64,000 nt of DNA from Trichosphaerium sp. ATCC 40318 (GCA_038496445.1 JALMLS010000376.1:496001-560000), one strand, 5' to 3'; counted from the first letter of the stretch, positions 23,501-35,013 are shown. Program-made: numbers and translations. The notes: generated from the sequence alone by a model not told the origin.

Positions 23501-26500
23501 CTACTAGTCTTGCTTCTACGTTGAGATCAAGAGGTCCGTTATCTTCCCATCCCATAGATCTTTTGACGACTACTTTAGGTGGATCTGCCACGGGGAACAT
23601 CTCTACTTTAACCTCATTGGGTGCAGATTCAACTTTACCGTCGCTACTTGCAATAACAAAAAACCTACAATGAACTTCAGCACCAACTCCAAAAAAAAAA
23701 AAAAAAGAAAACTCCACTAGATTTAAAACATACGTATCGTCTATGTCAGTATCTGGTTGTGGGTTGTAGGAAAACAAGCCCTTGTTTACATCTTCAAGAG
23801 ATACTATACCTTGACCAGAAGAGTGTATAAGGAAGAATGCTTTTTCATCGCCAATGGTATTAATGTCAACACCTTAAACGCCTTTGTTAGCTTCCTTCTC
23901 AAATCTCTTTTTCTTACCTGATACTGGGTCGTCTTCTCTAACTTGTATTGTTTGGTCTTGAGGCAATGGGAATTCCCTCGGTTCTTCTTCGCAAGTATCA
24001 AGCAAGTCGAATGTAATCTTATCCATAGACCATTTTCCGATAACTTTATCTACAGCCGCTAACCAGTCAAGACCAATGAAAACTATCTTTAGTCTCAATT
24101 CAAAGATGAAACTAACAGTGACAGTGATAGGTGTAAGCTCTAGCTTTATATCAAAGCAAACATCCAGCGGAAATTGACCAAAGTCCAATGTGGTTGTAGT
24201 TGGCAACTAGTACAATGTTAGTTTGTTTCCATGGTGAACAAAGTTCTTTTGTTCACGAAAGTTCTAAATGGTACCTTAACTGCCAGTAGTTCGAGTTTTA
24301 TTTTAATACCAGCACGAACAATAAAGAAAGAGATGGCTGCTTTTACAGTTCCCTCGACAAGAAATTTTGGAGTAACTGTACCAGTAGCTGTAAGTTCAAA
24401 TATGCATACTCCAACGTCGAAATCAACACCATATACAAACTTTGCTCCAACTTCAAAGTCAAGCGCAATACCAGCAAAAATAGGTACTGAGAAAGAGAAC
24501 TCGAATATTTTAACATCATTTTTGAGTTCGTCCACAGAAGAGAATGCAGGCAGACAAAGGCCTGTTGGTAACTTAAGACCTACAACAGGTTTTAGCCCAA
24601 AAAAAAATAAAACCAAAAAAAAAAAATTGTGCCTAAAATATCGTCTCGTTTAGATACTCCACTTCGCTTGTCATCATCCTTGAACATGTGATGAATGCCT
24701 CCATTGGCTCCTGTAAACTCTCCTTTGATTAAGTCATAGCCCAAGAATATCGCAAAGTAGTCATCTTTGAAATCATCAAAGTTCAATAATGTTCGTTTGT
24801 CATCACATTTAGCAAAAGCATCAAAATTTTTGCCAATAAATTCACACCATTCACCCTCGCCTGTAGGTATAGGTCAAAAACACAACATTTCTAAAAATTT
24901 ACGTACCTAGTGAGCTATCCAAGCTTACACGCATCCCAGATATCCAGGAGGAAAACCAGACACTAACAGAACTTAATTACTTTCAATGCTATTTTTTTTT
25001 TTGGCATACGGTTTGACAGCGCAACAACAGTCTTCATAGGCTTTCCACCAATCATCAGTTAAGCTAGTAAATTGCTTAGTCTATAAATAAAATATCACGT
25101 GACGTACTCTTTAATCAACCCACCAAAATCTGGATCACTGCCTGGAGCTAGCCCAGCGAGAGCCAAAAGATACTTGATTTTAACTGCACGAATGAGTTGA
25201 TCTTTAATACGTTGATCTTTAAGTGCATCAATAGGTATGATATCCCATGCCGTTTCGATAGCTTGTAGCTCAGATTCATAGGCTTCTTTGGCCTAAAAAT
25301 ACGTTTAATCGGACCGACTAGAACACAAGAAGAAAGAAGCGTACGGTTTCGTATGGGTCGTGATAGTTTCCATCATCATTTTTCTCTTGAAGCTTGCGCT
25401 GTATCTCATGTCGTACACAATTGTTAGGTCCTTCTGACCCATCATCGTATAGTTTCTCACAAGCACATTTCGCGTTTTCAATGTACTCAGGAGGGAGCCA
25501 ATCTGCAAGACCTGGTTCATCATAGTAGTCGCAATCAGTACGTGAAGCGCCATTAGGAAGTTCGCAATTCTTAAGCTCCTCGAGGTTGGCCAAATCTTTA
25601 AGAAAGTTCCAATCATCATTTGCAGCAATTGTCAACTGTGCCGCTCTGATAACTGCACACTCTTCTGGAGATGCAGTGCATCTATGAAGACCACACTAAA
25701 GCATATGGTTAACAAACAATCTTCTTTCAATAAAGTAACAAACACGTGTTACGCACGTTAAAAGCTAACCCTTCTGGGCAAGTGATTTCAGGTCCAGAGA
25801 ATCCAATCTCAAATTCAGTGGATAAAGTATCACGTTTTTTGGTGTCGGAAAGAGATTTCTTATGAGAACCTGCTATACGCTTATTTCCAGGCGTTCCTTG
25901 TGTTATACCCATATCTATACCGATACGAAGAATAGTCAATTTGTGGCCGAAAACCCACGCGTGTGCAGCAAACTCATCGTTTATCTTAGCAGATGCTTCA
26001 GGTAACCCGTTAAGAGGCCATTCCACTGAGAATATATTATCAAATACTACAATTATCGTTAGTGTGAAAACGCGAATAAAACAGGAAATAATCAACGTAC
26101 TTATTTCGTAGTCTGCACCAAATTTCTGGTCTCCAAATTTATCTCCTTTTCTTGAAGTATCACCAAGTTTCAGCTTGAACTTGTAACCACCAAGTAACTC
26201 ATCAAGTACTTCATTAATAATATCACGTTTCTGAGTTTGTAAAGCAATGATTCTTTCATCAGAAAAGTGAGATATAGTTATGTTAGCTTCATTGCGCAGA
26301 CTTAAACAGAGTTAGAAAGAATTCAACGATATGTTGCCAAGTATTCACGCACGTTTCAAGGTATTTATATACTTGCATGTTTTCGGCAGCGGCAGTGTTG
26401 AGTGTGACCTTAGCAAGCTTTACTAGTTCTTCATTTGTTTCAACTGTAATAGTGAAGAGTATCGTATCAATATCTTGAATGGACAACTTCTCATAATGTT

Positions 26501-29065
26501 GTGTTGCTAGAACCAATCCAGCTTTTCTAAAAAAAAGTAAGTAATACTTGGATAAAACTCTAAAATGATTGTACCTGACTTCATAGTTAGGGTTAACAAC
26601 GTCTTCGTAGACATTGAATAGACGCTCTCTTACAACACCTTCATAGTCTGGTATATCTCTCAACTTGTTGAGTGCGTACATAGCAGTTACTTGTACTTTT
26701 GGGTGATAGTGCGTTGTAAGCTTGTTTAAGAACTTGTAAACATGTCTGTTATGGGTGTTACCCAAAGAACGAATCCAGACGATTAAATCCTTAGGATCTT
26801 CAGTTTGTTCTGCTCTACTCATTAAAGTCTTGATATAAGTCAAAATATCTCTTGATGACTCCTTATCCGAGGATTCAAGTGCAAGGTATCTAGTAAAGCA
26901 AACAAGTTAGACGTTTTAAAACAATAATGTAGGGAAAAAAAAAAGGAAAAGCTCCGACTAACCTGTGGATCATACTACCCAATGTCAACGGTAGTTGCTT
27001 ATCAAGTGCGGAGTTGAACTTCTTTGGAATGTTATCATGAAGAATCATGAGTCCTTCTATACGTGGGTACGGTTGTAATGCCAAAGAATGCAAAGCTGAC
27101 ATTTTCAAATTTGCCGAATTGTGGTCTCCTTTATAAACGTTCCAGAGTATGTGAAATACATCATCATGATCGACATTGGAGATAGCGTTCAATGCAAAAG
27201 AAAACGTTCTATCAGAACACTTTGTTTGGCATGATTCAACAATCAGAGGCATAACAAGTTGAGGGTGATCTGAAAGATGATCTTTGATTTTATCAAAAGC
27301 TCTAGCGTTGGATGTAAGGTTATCCTCTTTTGCAATTTCTTCTGAAAGCACAATAACAGCATCAGCAATCTTTTGAAGTGTCTCTCGTTCTTCTGCAGAT
27401 CTCTTGTTTAAAGTAGGTTCTCTGTGAAGCATTCATTAGATGAAGGCGGTTACAGAGTATTAAAGGCGTGAGGAGGAGAACGTACTGTGTGTTGTGCGAG
27501 TAGAATAAGTTAGTCTCTTGAGATTCACCAACACTACGTTTGTGATGCTTCACAACGTCGCTCCACGAATTAAAGCTTACAGAACGTTTTCCAGGCTGAT
27601 CACGGACACTATGAAGACGCATTGAACCTATCAACCTGTAAATATGTAACATTGGTGATAGTATATAGTACCTGTAGAGGTTGCTAGTACTGGAGAAATA
27701 TGATCTTGTCCAGGCACTGATATATGGTGTCTCTCTTTGTACGCGCTTGAAGCAATAATTCGTGATACCAGATCAACCTTATGGTTACCTTGAGATTCAA
27801 TGTTAGAAAATATGACTGATTGAATTCAATTCAAAAAAAAAAAACACGTGCTATTGTGGTTGCTGACATATTTTGGTTTGCCAGTTTTATATTGCTAGCA
27901 TAGAGGTTAGCGAGGGAAGTCCAAAAACACCTGGGTAAACTGAACATACCTCGTTGTAAACGTGGCGGGTTTTGAGAGGTCTGTATTTACATTTATCCAA
28001 GTCCTTTTCTCTGTGGATAGCTACTGAGCGCTTACCAGACGTCGCCACAGTTTCGCGAAGGCGGTATTTTGTTTGACAATGACCTAAACGGAAAAAAGTG
28101 TTAGAAATAGTTCCTTATTGCTACCAATACGCGTACCAAGCACGTCCTTATCATGATGGACTGTCTCATGCCCTTCAGAGTTAAGAGCACGTTTTGAAGC
28201 CGTATAGGTATCTTCATGAAGCAAGCGAGTTTGCAAAGAGCTAAAGGAGCGATAAACATCCAAAACAAACAAAAAAATAATAATGAATGTATCACACGTG
28301 TTATTGATTACCGCGGTAAAAAAAACTTGAAAGCTGAGAGATGAAACGTACCTTAGTAAACCGCGCTTTATGTTAAGAATTTCTGGGACTTCATCTTTGT
28401 CGGCCAGTATTTTTTCGATTTGGCCATTACTAGAGAGCGTAAAGTACAATTTACGTTCGCTTAAGGATTTGTCCAGGTCGTGCGACGCATCCTCTTGTAC
28501 TTCCATCTTTCCTGTTATTCTATTGAAATGTCTAGGGTTGTATGTTAGACCAACGGACGAGGCTCAAAACTGAAGTGGGGCATGTAGTTGGAGTTTAGAA
28601 AAAAATGCAGCTCATCGAATGTAAACCCCATACCGTATACTTCCATGTGTAATAGATAACTGACAAAAGTGATCATAATGGTCATCGACGTTTCGAGGTT
28701 CTGATCCGAGAACTATTACATCGGCAGTTATCTACCAAGAGCACATTAACGATCGATAAAGTTTGGTTGCTTCGTAAAAAAAATTATCTCAAAAAAAAAA
28801 ACACTTACAGCCATTTCGTTCATCTCATGGTTTTCTTGATTGTTCTCTTGAACTGTAATATGTCTCGACTCAAACTCATAGCGATATATCTTCCCAGTCT
28901 TGTAGTCAAGTTGCTGGGAAACAACCAAACTAGCGAAAGACAACAATACTGCCAGACGCAATAAAACTATATAAACGTTAGAACACCTCAAGCTATCGAA
29001 GGTTGTAGACCACTGCGGGTGCAAGTTATGGCAATGGTATAGTCCTATCGTTTGTACTTACACAT
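14567..29065 (-). CDS. Giant type I membrane protein: LLTP lipid-binding module + cadherin-like + TSP3 + LamG-like + TM
   Basis: Dozens of exons read in one direction for 14.5 kb. They keep phase at every junction I checked, for example DDPVSG|VDINTIGD near 23920 and VTG|TSFDPGSD at 19300/19229. A tiny first exon ATGT (29062-29065) spliced to the next gives the signal peptide MFLLRLAVLLSFASLVVS. An alternative start is 29024. Next comes a vitellogenin_N-like region, then a middle region of amphipathic beta strands. TSP3 repeats, LamG-like domains, cadherin-like repeats and a Cys-rich region follow. The protein ends in a TM helix (FYGVVAVAVLVVLALIAIVV) and a short tail ending in ELDSRN. I estimate 3,500-4,000 residues. 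It would be a cell-surface, lipid-binding, adhesive protein. The main doubt is whether it is one transcript or two. Confidence 0.65.
16600..16870 (-). other. Cys-rich GACC module in the giant protein
   Basis: The residues PRYPGACCTLDGQCVNNVVE then C-x-x-x-x-C, GNFTEGLDQCRTLKC and ERKCEEVP form a compact disulfide motif GACC-x3-G-x-C-x8-C-x-GxF-x-G-xxC-x4-C. An intron falls inside it. I know this arrangement mainly from large bacterial surface proteins, where it is usually written GACC...GxC. Confidence 0.55.
17200..21300 (-). other. Tandem cadherin-like / Ig-like repeats in the giant protein
   Basis: Successive segments carry the linker VNPINDPPAVSIAN, VDPVNDEPLVISPN, KIKNVNDVPTMDDSN or DPVSG-type sequence. 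Each is followed by E-D and a D-x-D beta strand and a G-x-x-x-Y-x-P-D stretch. This is the cadherin-like (VCBS/Calx-like) tandem pattern with calcium-binding linkers. At least four or five units are visible, and one related unit lies before the TSP3 repeats (23480-23960). Confidence 0.65.
21360..23275 (-). other. LamG-like (concanavalin-fold) domains in the giant protein
   Basis: The segment starting RAWWKMDETFGSFAEDSSGF with GGQWAPNEGSGGAFKF is the typical opening of LamGL domains (W.mDE..G...D.SG). A second opening, CCIIGWWDFEDLF, lies near 22300, preceded by DFDGFIDDVRVWHVALWD, the family ending (iDDVriwnvAL). Two domains are likely. They would bind glycans or matrix proteins outside the cell. 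Confidence 0.75.
23281..23465 (-). other. Thrombospondin type-3 repeats in the giant protein
   Basis: Two calcium-binding DxDxDG repeats are visible: CDEPDTDEDGVGDRCG, and, after an intron, DNCPFVSNPLQEDINGDGIG followed by DACCDD. These match the TSP3 consensus DNCPxxxNPxQxDxDxDGxGDxC. They sit directly before the first LamG-like domain, as in thrombospondins and many protist surface proteins. Confidence 0.8.
26300..28970 (-). other. Vitellogenin_N / large lipid-transfer (LLTP) module of the giant protein
   Basis: The mature N-terminus QQLDYKTGKIYRYEFESRH has the family opening (GK.Y.Y.YE). A later exon ends EVPEILNIKRGLLR, the LLTP signature (vlNiKRGiLs). Next come EKDLDKCKYRPLKTRHVY, VDLVSRIIASSAYK and a long all-helical part of HEAT-like hairpins (RHVYKFLNKLTTHYHPKV, VTAMYALNKLRDIPDYEG). 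This matches the N-sheet plus helical domain of vitellogenin, apolipoprotein B and MTP, which form a lipid-loading cavity. One intron here (27851 leftwards) begins GCACGTG. The family is best known from animals. Confidence 0.8.
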
Positions 29066-29330
29066 GTTGTTTGGAAAGAGCGTTTAGTTTCAACGGAGAA
29101 GAGGTGCTTTCAAGTGTTCGTTGATTTCAATAAATTGAACGTTTTTCTCGTGAACCATGGAATTTTCCGGTTTTTTCGCGCTGGCCGGCGTCCGGTCGCC
29201 GCAAGGCTGTACATACCACCGGCGGTCCTCATCTCGCGGCGCCGCCCGGCAAACCCAAAACCGCAGAACACATTCAGGAAACATGTGCATGGAACTTCTT
29301 TATTCCTCGTTTTTGAAAGAAAACACCAAT
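29066..29330. promoter_or_regulatory. GC-rich island upstream of the giant gene
   Basis: From about 29160 to 29265 the sequence is strongly GC-rich and full of CpG (GGCCGGCGTCCGGTCGCCGC, CTCGCGGCGCCGCCCGG), whereas the flanks are AT-rich. It lies 100-200 nt upstream of the giant gene's proposed start. A promoter/5' UTR element is the likeliest reading. No protein is supported, although short ORFs cross it on both strands. Confidence 0.45.
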
Positions 29331-32166
29331 TTTGAAACGCTCGCTGTGAACGATGTCACTTCGAGGCGATCACTTGCCTGAAATATCTGTTGACGCTGAT
29401 CACGTGTCAAAAAAAAAAAAAAAGGCCGATTTGCCAACGTCTTGTATTTTGCGCCGTATAAGCGTCTACGCTGTTGGGCGACCGCCGTTGGAAGATTCAC
29501 GCGCGTTCAGCAATCGACCTTAAGAACTTCCCTGCTTCCGGAACTTCCTTTCAAGCGATTAATTTCCAAAGGCTCCTCGACGCTATAGGCGGCCTCCGAA
29601 CATCACTTTAAGGCATTTCGCAGCTGGTTCGCAATAATATCGCAGTAGTGAACATAAAAAATCGCTCACAAGCACACTAGAAGCTGAATATTCAACGCAA
29701 ACCCGAGTTTGCCTTTGGGGGTAAACCTTTCTATTAAACGCTTCAGCAGACTTCGCCGTTTCATGCCGCAAATTCACCTAATCTGAATCTGAACCAAACC
29801 CGTTCCAAACCTGTTGTCAAACCGCGCCACTTTAACAATTCCAGCGTACGGCAACATTTCCAAGAAAAACAAAGACTAAGGGCAATCGGCCCTGCAAACG
29901 ATAGTTTCAGGTGGATAAAATTGTTGCACGTCGTGCAGTAACTTTGTGAACAGAAAAAGACATACACCCACAAAATTGAGCGCCGCTCTGAGAAACGTTG
30001 AGTAGCTCCAAGACCTAAGGCGTAACGACTGTTCTTCTTGTTTGTCTTGTCTTTTTATAATAAAGAGCACCATTGCGTCTCCTTCGGTTGCAGCTAAGGA
30101 ACTTGCCAAACACTTCGACAAAGAAGTAAATTGGAGACAATTCACTAAACATTCAGTTTATTTATCGTTCTTGCTTTTATCTTGCGGATCTTTAAGGAAA
30201 CTTCCACTAATTTCTAACCCAACGGGATGCATTTGCGGGTTCAAATGACTGAGAGAGTTGTTTTGTTATGTTATAAATACAATAGTGAACTTCTGCATTT
30301 ACTGTGATTGTCGCTCTTCCCCAGCTACAAGCCTTCCAGATGATCTCAAAACAAGTACAAAACTATAATTTATGCCATCTCAACACTCGTTGATTTACGT
30401 TGATGTACTAAAGAGCGAACGTTGCTGTGTTATAGCACAACTTGCAAAACTAGGAGCAAATACCATCAAAGATTAGACAACTTGTTAGACGTGTCTAATC
30501 CTGAAAGCGGCAATTCCTTAGACTCTTTCTGTAGGTTAATACACCATTCTTGTAATATACTATATTGCTATTCAATTCTATGCTTGGTTGAGATGTAGAC
30601 ACTATTAGTTACACTAACGCTATCCACAAAATAGGCGAACATTGCTTGCTTGCGAAAACGTTTCTTGAGATAAGACGTTAAAAAAAACGATCGCATCTAC
30701 AGATGGTAGTGGCACTACTCGGCTTCGCAGGCTACAAACTTTTGAACCGAGCAAGCATCGTTAAGAAAACAGGACCTAAATCAAAACGTTTTGAAACTTA
30801 GCTATCACATTTGTACTTCCGACAGATGATTCATCTGCTTCTATTTCCTTAGCCGGCTGCAAAAACTCAAAAGGTCAACCTTTTTACAAGCTACTCCGTT
30901 GGCCACCAACCTTTACTTACAAACTACAAGATATCAAGTATTGCATCAATATCACCTTATGTTATTGCCATTATCATATAACACGCACGTGGCAACTTGT
31001 ACACTACATGTCCTTTAGATGTTTCTAACGTTTATTGACAAAACTGAGAATGACAATTTGTTGCTGAAAACAAGTAAGATGAAAATGCCGATACTTTTTG
31101 GTTTCGGGGTGTTGTGTAAGGCATAGCTGCCTTAAAGTCTCCTCCAAGAAGTTACCCAAGCTGTACCACTGATCACGCAAGCGCTTATTAATTAGTAATG
31201 ATAAGGATAATGCTTGTGGGCAGCCTAGCACCCGAAAGTGTGTACGTAGAGCCAACAACCCAATAATCTCAGAAGCTCTATACCATTTCTTCTATTAGCT
31301 TTAGAGCACTCTCCAACAACGTACGCATCAAGCCGATAAAAGAGTGGCCGTTGCCGACGAACCAATTTCTACCGGCTAGAAACTATGTCTACACACTTGT
31401 AGCCAGCAGAATCGGGCAAACTAAAACAAAGCCCAACAAACGAGTCAGGTTGTCTCAATTATCGGCAAAATAACCTAGCTGAACGCCAGGCACACTCTAA
31501 ACGGACCTTGTGGTTTATTCTTTGTCGCAGAAACGTACCGCCACCTCTACAAAGAGATACATAGGCCTGTAGCTGCGACAAACCGTGAACCACGCGCAGG
31601 GCGTAAGTTCAGGTACAAAAGACATAAACAAACAAAAAGGCACGCCAATAAACTTGTTTCTAAAACATTCTCAAAAAACAGCGCCACGCGCTCAAAAAAC
31701 TCACTATTTAATACAAAAAAGCGTTTTGAGAGATTTCGCTCTAAAACGCTTTCTTTTCGCCATTTACGCATTTCTCTCATCGAGGGTTTTTTAAATACCC
31801 GTGAGTTTATGTCTCAAATATAAAACAATTCCGAAAACGTCACACAATCCACCAGAAGGTGTTTTGGTTAGAAAAAATTTCAAAATATTCTCGTTACTTT
31901 TTCAGACAACAAACAACAATTTTATTTGTGTCTTACGCCATGATACACTCCAAAAATATATTAGAGCACCTTTCTAGCTCTTTTTGACGAAAAAAAAAAC
32001 AAAAAACGAGTTCACTTTTCTTTTATAAAACAGCTCTCTACTCGGCTTTAAATTGCTTGTGGCGTCAATCGGCAAAACAAAATATTCCGGTACGTCAAAA
32101 CTCTTTTCAGTCAAAACACGCTCATCTTTCGGTTACCGCAACACTTAAAGCAACAACAGACGCAAT
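29331..32166. other. 2.8-kb spacer without a recognisable gene
   Basis: This is the longest non-coding stretch of the window. Only short ORFs occur, with no domain content and no consistent splice phases. It is somewhat richer in CpG than elsewhere up to about 30000, then AT-rich. I found no tRNA B-box context, no rRNA-like sequence and no repeat. Confidence 0.5.
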
Positions 32167-32999
32167 ATGAGCACACCAACAATGACTCCAATGGCCCCTA
32201 TGGCCCCTGGCCATCATATGCCACCAATGGCTCCAATGGCCCCTATGGCCCCAGGCCATCATATGCCTATGGCTCCTGGCCATCATATGCCAATGCCTCC
32301 TGGCCACCATATGGATATGGGACACATGATGCAGATGACTTTTACGTCTGGTATACACGTAAAAGTATTATTTGACTTTTGGGACGCAAAATCACCAGGT
32401 GTTTACGCAGCTAGGTACGTCTACGCGTTTGCGAGTAAACATGCAAAATTTTTTTGGTTTTTTTTTTATTTAATACGTTTGGTAGTATTATTATTGTATC
32501 ATTCTTTTGCTTGATGTATGTATTCCTCCATTATCTTACGCAAAAACTTCAGCGCGATCGCATGAGAAAATTCAGGTACGATTTTTTTTTTTTATACCTG
32601 CATTTGGGTTCATGTGTTGTATTTTTTTGACGTTGTGAGTAGTGCACGCGAAGACATATCTTGGTTGCTAACGATTATTCAACTCGTAGCTTATTGTGGC
32701 CAAGTTACTTTAAGTTACCTTATCATGTTGGTTGCTATGACGTACGCCGTTTTAGACTCTAACTTGTGGCTTTTTCTTGACTTTCTTTTAGGTACAATGC
32801 TGGGTTGTTTATTACAGTTGTTCTATCTCTTACACTTGGATATTGGATATTTTACTTGAGGCGCACTAAAATGACTGATGAAGAAGCAGAAGCAGAAGAA
32901 GCGCTTCTAATTGGTAAATCTGTACGTATTTCGTCTTTTTTTGACACTTCACTAACGTCTTTGAAAAGTATTCCTCAAACAGCGCTAAACACGGATTAG
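32167..32999 (+). CDS. CTR-type high-affinity copper transporter
   Basis: A plasma-membrane or vacuolar Cu(I) uptake channel that forms trimers. The N-terminus is a copper-binding Met/His domain of repeated PMAPMAPGHHMP units. Then come MTFTSGIHVKVLFDFWD, TM1 (IIIVSFFCLMYVFLHYL), TM2 with the pore motif MLVAMTY (MxxxM), and TM3 NAGLFITVVLSLTLGYWIFY. The usual GxxxG of TM3 reads SxxxG. Exons are joined by GTACG introns; the third (GTACGCC..TTTTAG) restores MTY|NAGLF. The acidic tail (TDEEAEAEEALLIGK) ends either at 32999 or, if the last GTACG is spliced, just after GKS. Length is about 200 residues, typical of CTR proteins. Confidence 0.93.
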
Positions 33000-33290
33000 A
33001 ACCGGCTAGTGGCTGTCACTAATATAAATAAATAAAATGCAAGTTACATCCTTGATCAGGTTTTTTTTCTGTGACACTAGTCGTTACAAAAAAAGTTGAC
33101 TAGTTGGTTCGCCATGTACACGCCAAAAGTAGTTAAGGCTCCTCAGATTTTTAACAGTGACTATTTATTTTTTCTACAATTCTTTGTACAACTTTAACCG
33201 GTATTTTCTTAATTTCATGCGACACTCACCCTATACACTACATCACCAAAGAGTCTTTGAAAAAGTGGGCAAAAAAATAGGTTACGAATC
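33000..33290. other. Convergent 3' spacer
   Basis: 291 nt between the CTR stop (plus) and the BRCT gene stop (minus). Nothing else was recognised. Confidence 0.5.
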
Positions 33291-34748
33291 TTACTCTTCA
33301 CTGTCTTCCCAGCTTGTATACTCCTTCTTGGTTACATCAGGAACATCGTAGTGCTCAATTGCATCAAACAACCATTTTGGATTTACAACAACATCTTCTT
33401 CATCAATAGCTACGCGTCTAGTAGATATGATGTAGTCAGCTCTGTTGGAGGCTTTGGCAAGCTATAAACGAAAGAGTGAGGTTGTGGAAATCAACAAATT
33501 CTTCGTTGACGTACAGTGCCTCCAAGAGCCAAAACAAGCTCTTGTATCTCCTTTTTAGAGGGCCGAGAGTGCGCACCAGCTCGCACCAATAGAGATTTTT
33601 TGGCGAGTAGAGGGCTACCACTACGCAAAGCCTTTCTCGATTTTTTGACGCCATCTTTAAACTTTGAGGAATAAAATTGGTCAACCTGTTGAGATAAGGT
33701 TGTTAGTTGTTTGGCACACCACGAGAGAAATTGTACCGGCTGCCAACTGTGCTTAGTTTTAGATTGTTGTACCCAGTCCTTTGTTACTACTGGTATACCT
33801 TTGCGAGATTTAGAACGTATGTAACCAAATAAATGAAGCTGTCAGCTACGTGCCAAAGGCAATTGCTCTTAAGACCTTCATTGTGCGTTGATTATCCTTA
33901 CCAACAACTAACTACCAACTGTTTAGAAGGAAAGTGTACGTAAATAAACGTACCACATCAGTGCTGAACTTCTCAACATCGTTGTCGAACGCATCCAGTA
34001 TCCTGAACACCTTCTTTTTTTCGGTGCTGTCAGAAAACTAATTAGCAGTTAACAAGTTTTACGAAGAAATGAGCTACATACGCTTGTTAAAGCTACCACT
34101 GGTGGGTCCTTATCGTCTGGTGCTGTGAGCGTGCGTTGAACTGGTTTGCGAGGGGAAGGAGACTTTTTTTGCTTTTTCTTCTTGGGGCCTATGGATATAT
34201 AAGGGTGTTAAACGTAGTACACTACGCACTAGTTTCTGTTTTAGAGGGTTTTGCTGTCTTTGGTTCTACGCGTTTACGTTTTGCAGTCTTTCTCTCCTAC
34301 GCTTATCAAAACCTCATATTATGCTCTCGGCGCACCTTATTCGTTGTTTCTGGCTCTTTTGTGGTTGGCGCTGGTTTCTACATACAAGATTAGGTTTATT
34401 CACGTGACGCGTCAGTACCGTAGTTTTAGCTTTTGGTTTCGCCTTTGGAGCCTTTTTGGGAGTTTTTTGTTTTTTGGGTCTACGTGTAGCTGTGGAATTA
34501 CCTGATTTGCGCTTTTGGGGCGCTTTTGTTTCCTTTGGGGGCGTATTGGCTTCTTTTTTCTCGACGGTTACTTCTTTTTCAATCTTCTCTACGTCAGGAC
34601 TTCCAGACACCTCATTAGGCTCTTCTTCATCCATTTTAACGTCGTTTATGGCTTCTTGGCCGCTTGCATCAATTCCCTCGCTGTTGTCATCGGGCATTTC
34701 AATATCGCCATCTTCGTCGTAACTTGCATTAGATGATTGGGAGGACAT
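33291..34748 (-). CDS. Basic nuclear protein with C-terminal BRCT domain
   Basis: It starts MSSQSSNASYDEDGDIEMPD with an acidic head, then a long Lys/Pro/Ala-rich tract (KRKSGNSTATRRPKKQKTPK, KKKKQKKSPSPRKPVQRTL) typical of chromatin proteins. A middle exon reads STEKKKVFRILDAFDNDVE. The last three exons give KKEIQELVLALGGT|LAKASNRADYIISTRR and VVVNPKWLFDAIEHYDVPD. These are the BRCT fold signature (LGG ... VV.P.WL.D.I), a phosphopeptide-binding domain of DNA-damage proteins. Six or so introns are all in phase, and the final codons are EDSEE. It is transcribed divergently from the BTB gene at 35014. Confidence 0.75.
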
Positions 34749-35013
34749 AGTGCTGAATGATTTCTGGGAAAGGACAAATGTCGACGAGGTTAAGTCGGCT
34801 TTTTAAGTTTCCATTTCCTTTCACACATCCTGAAATGTAAATTCTTTATTATATTCGGTACGACCGACCGAACTATCACGAACGAGATGTCATCATTTTG
34901 ACAGGTGTCAAAAATGAAATGTCATTTCTGTCTAATGTCGGATTTTCCGTGTAGTCAACGCTTTTTCTTTGCACTCAATCACGGTATTTATAACCTTTAA
35001 AAAACGATTGAGT
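34749..35013. promoter_or_regulatory. Bidirectional promoter with palindromic TGACA site
   Basis: 265 nt separate the start codons of the divergent BRCT and BTB genes. At 34896-34913 lies a perfect inverted repeat TTTTGACA-GG-TGTCAAAA. Further TGTCA/TGACA copies stand close by (34889, 34920), and CGACCGACCGA lies at 34861. The site resembles the TGACAG/TGTCA core bound by TALE homeodomain factors. No factor can be named from the sequence. Confidence 0.5.

Noticed and set aside
29090-29381. Protein-coding reading of the GC-rich island (ORFs on both strands)
   Set aside because: The ORFs are an effect of GC content. There is no domain, and the proposed start of the giant gene lies next to them.
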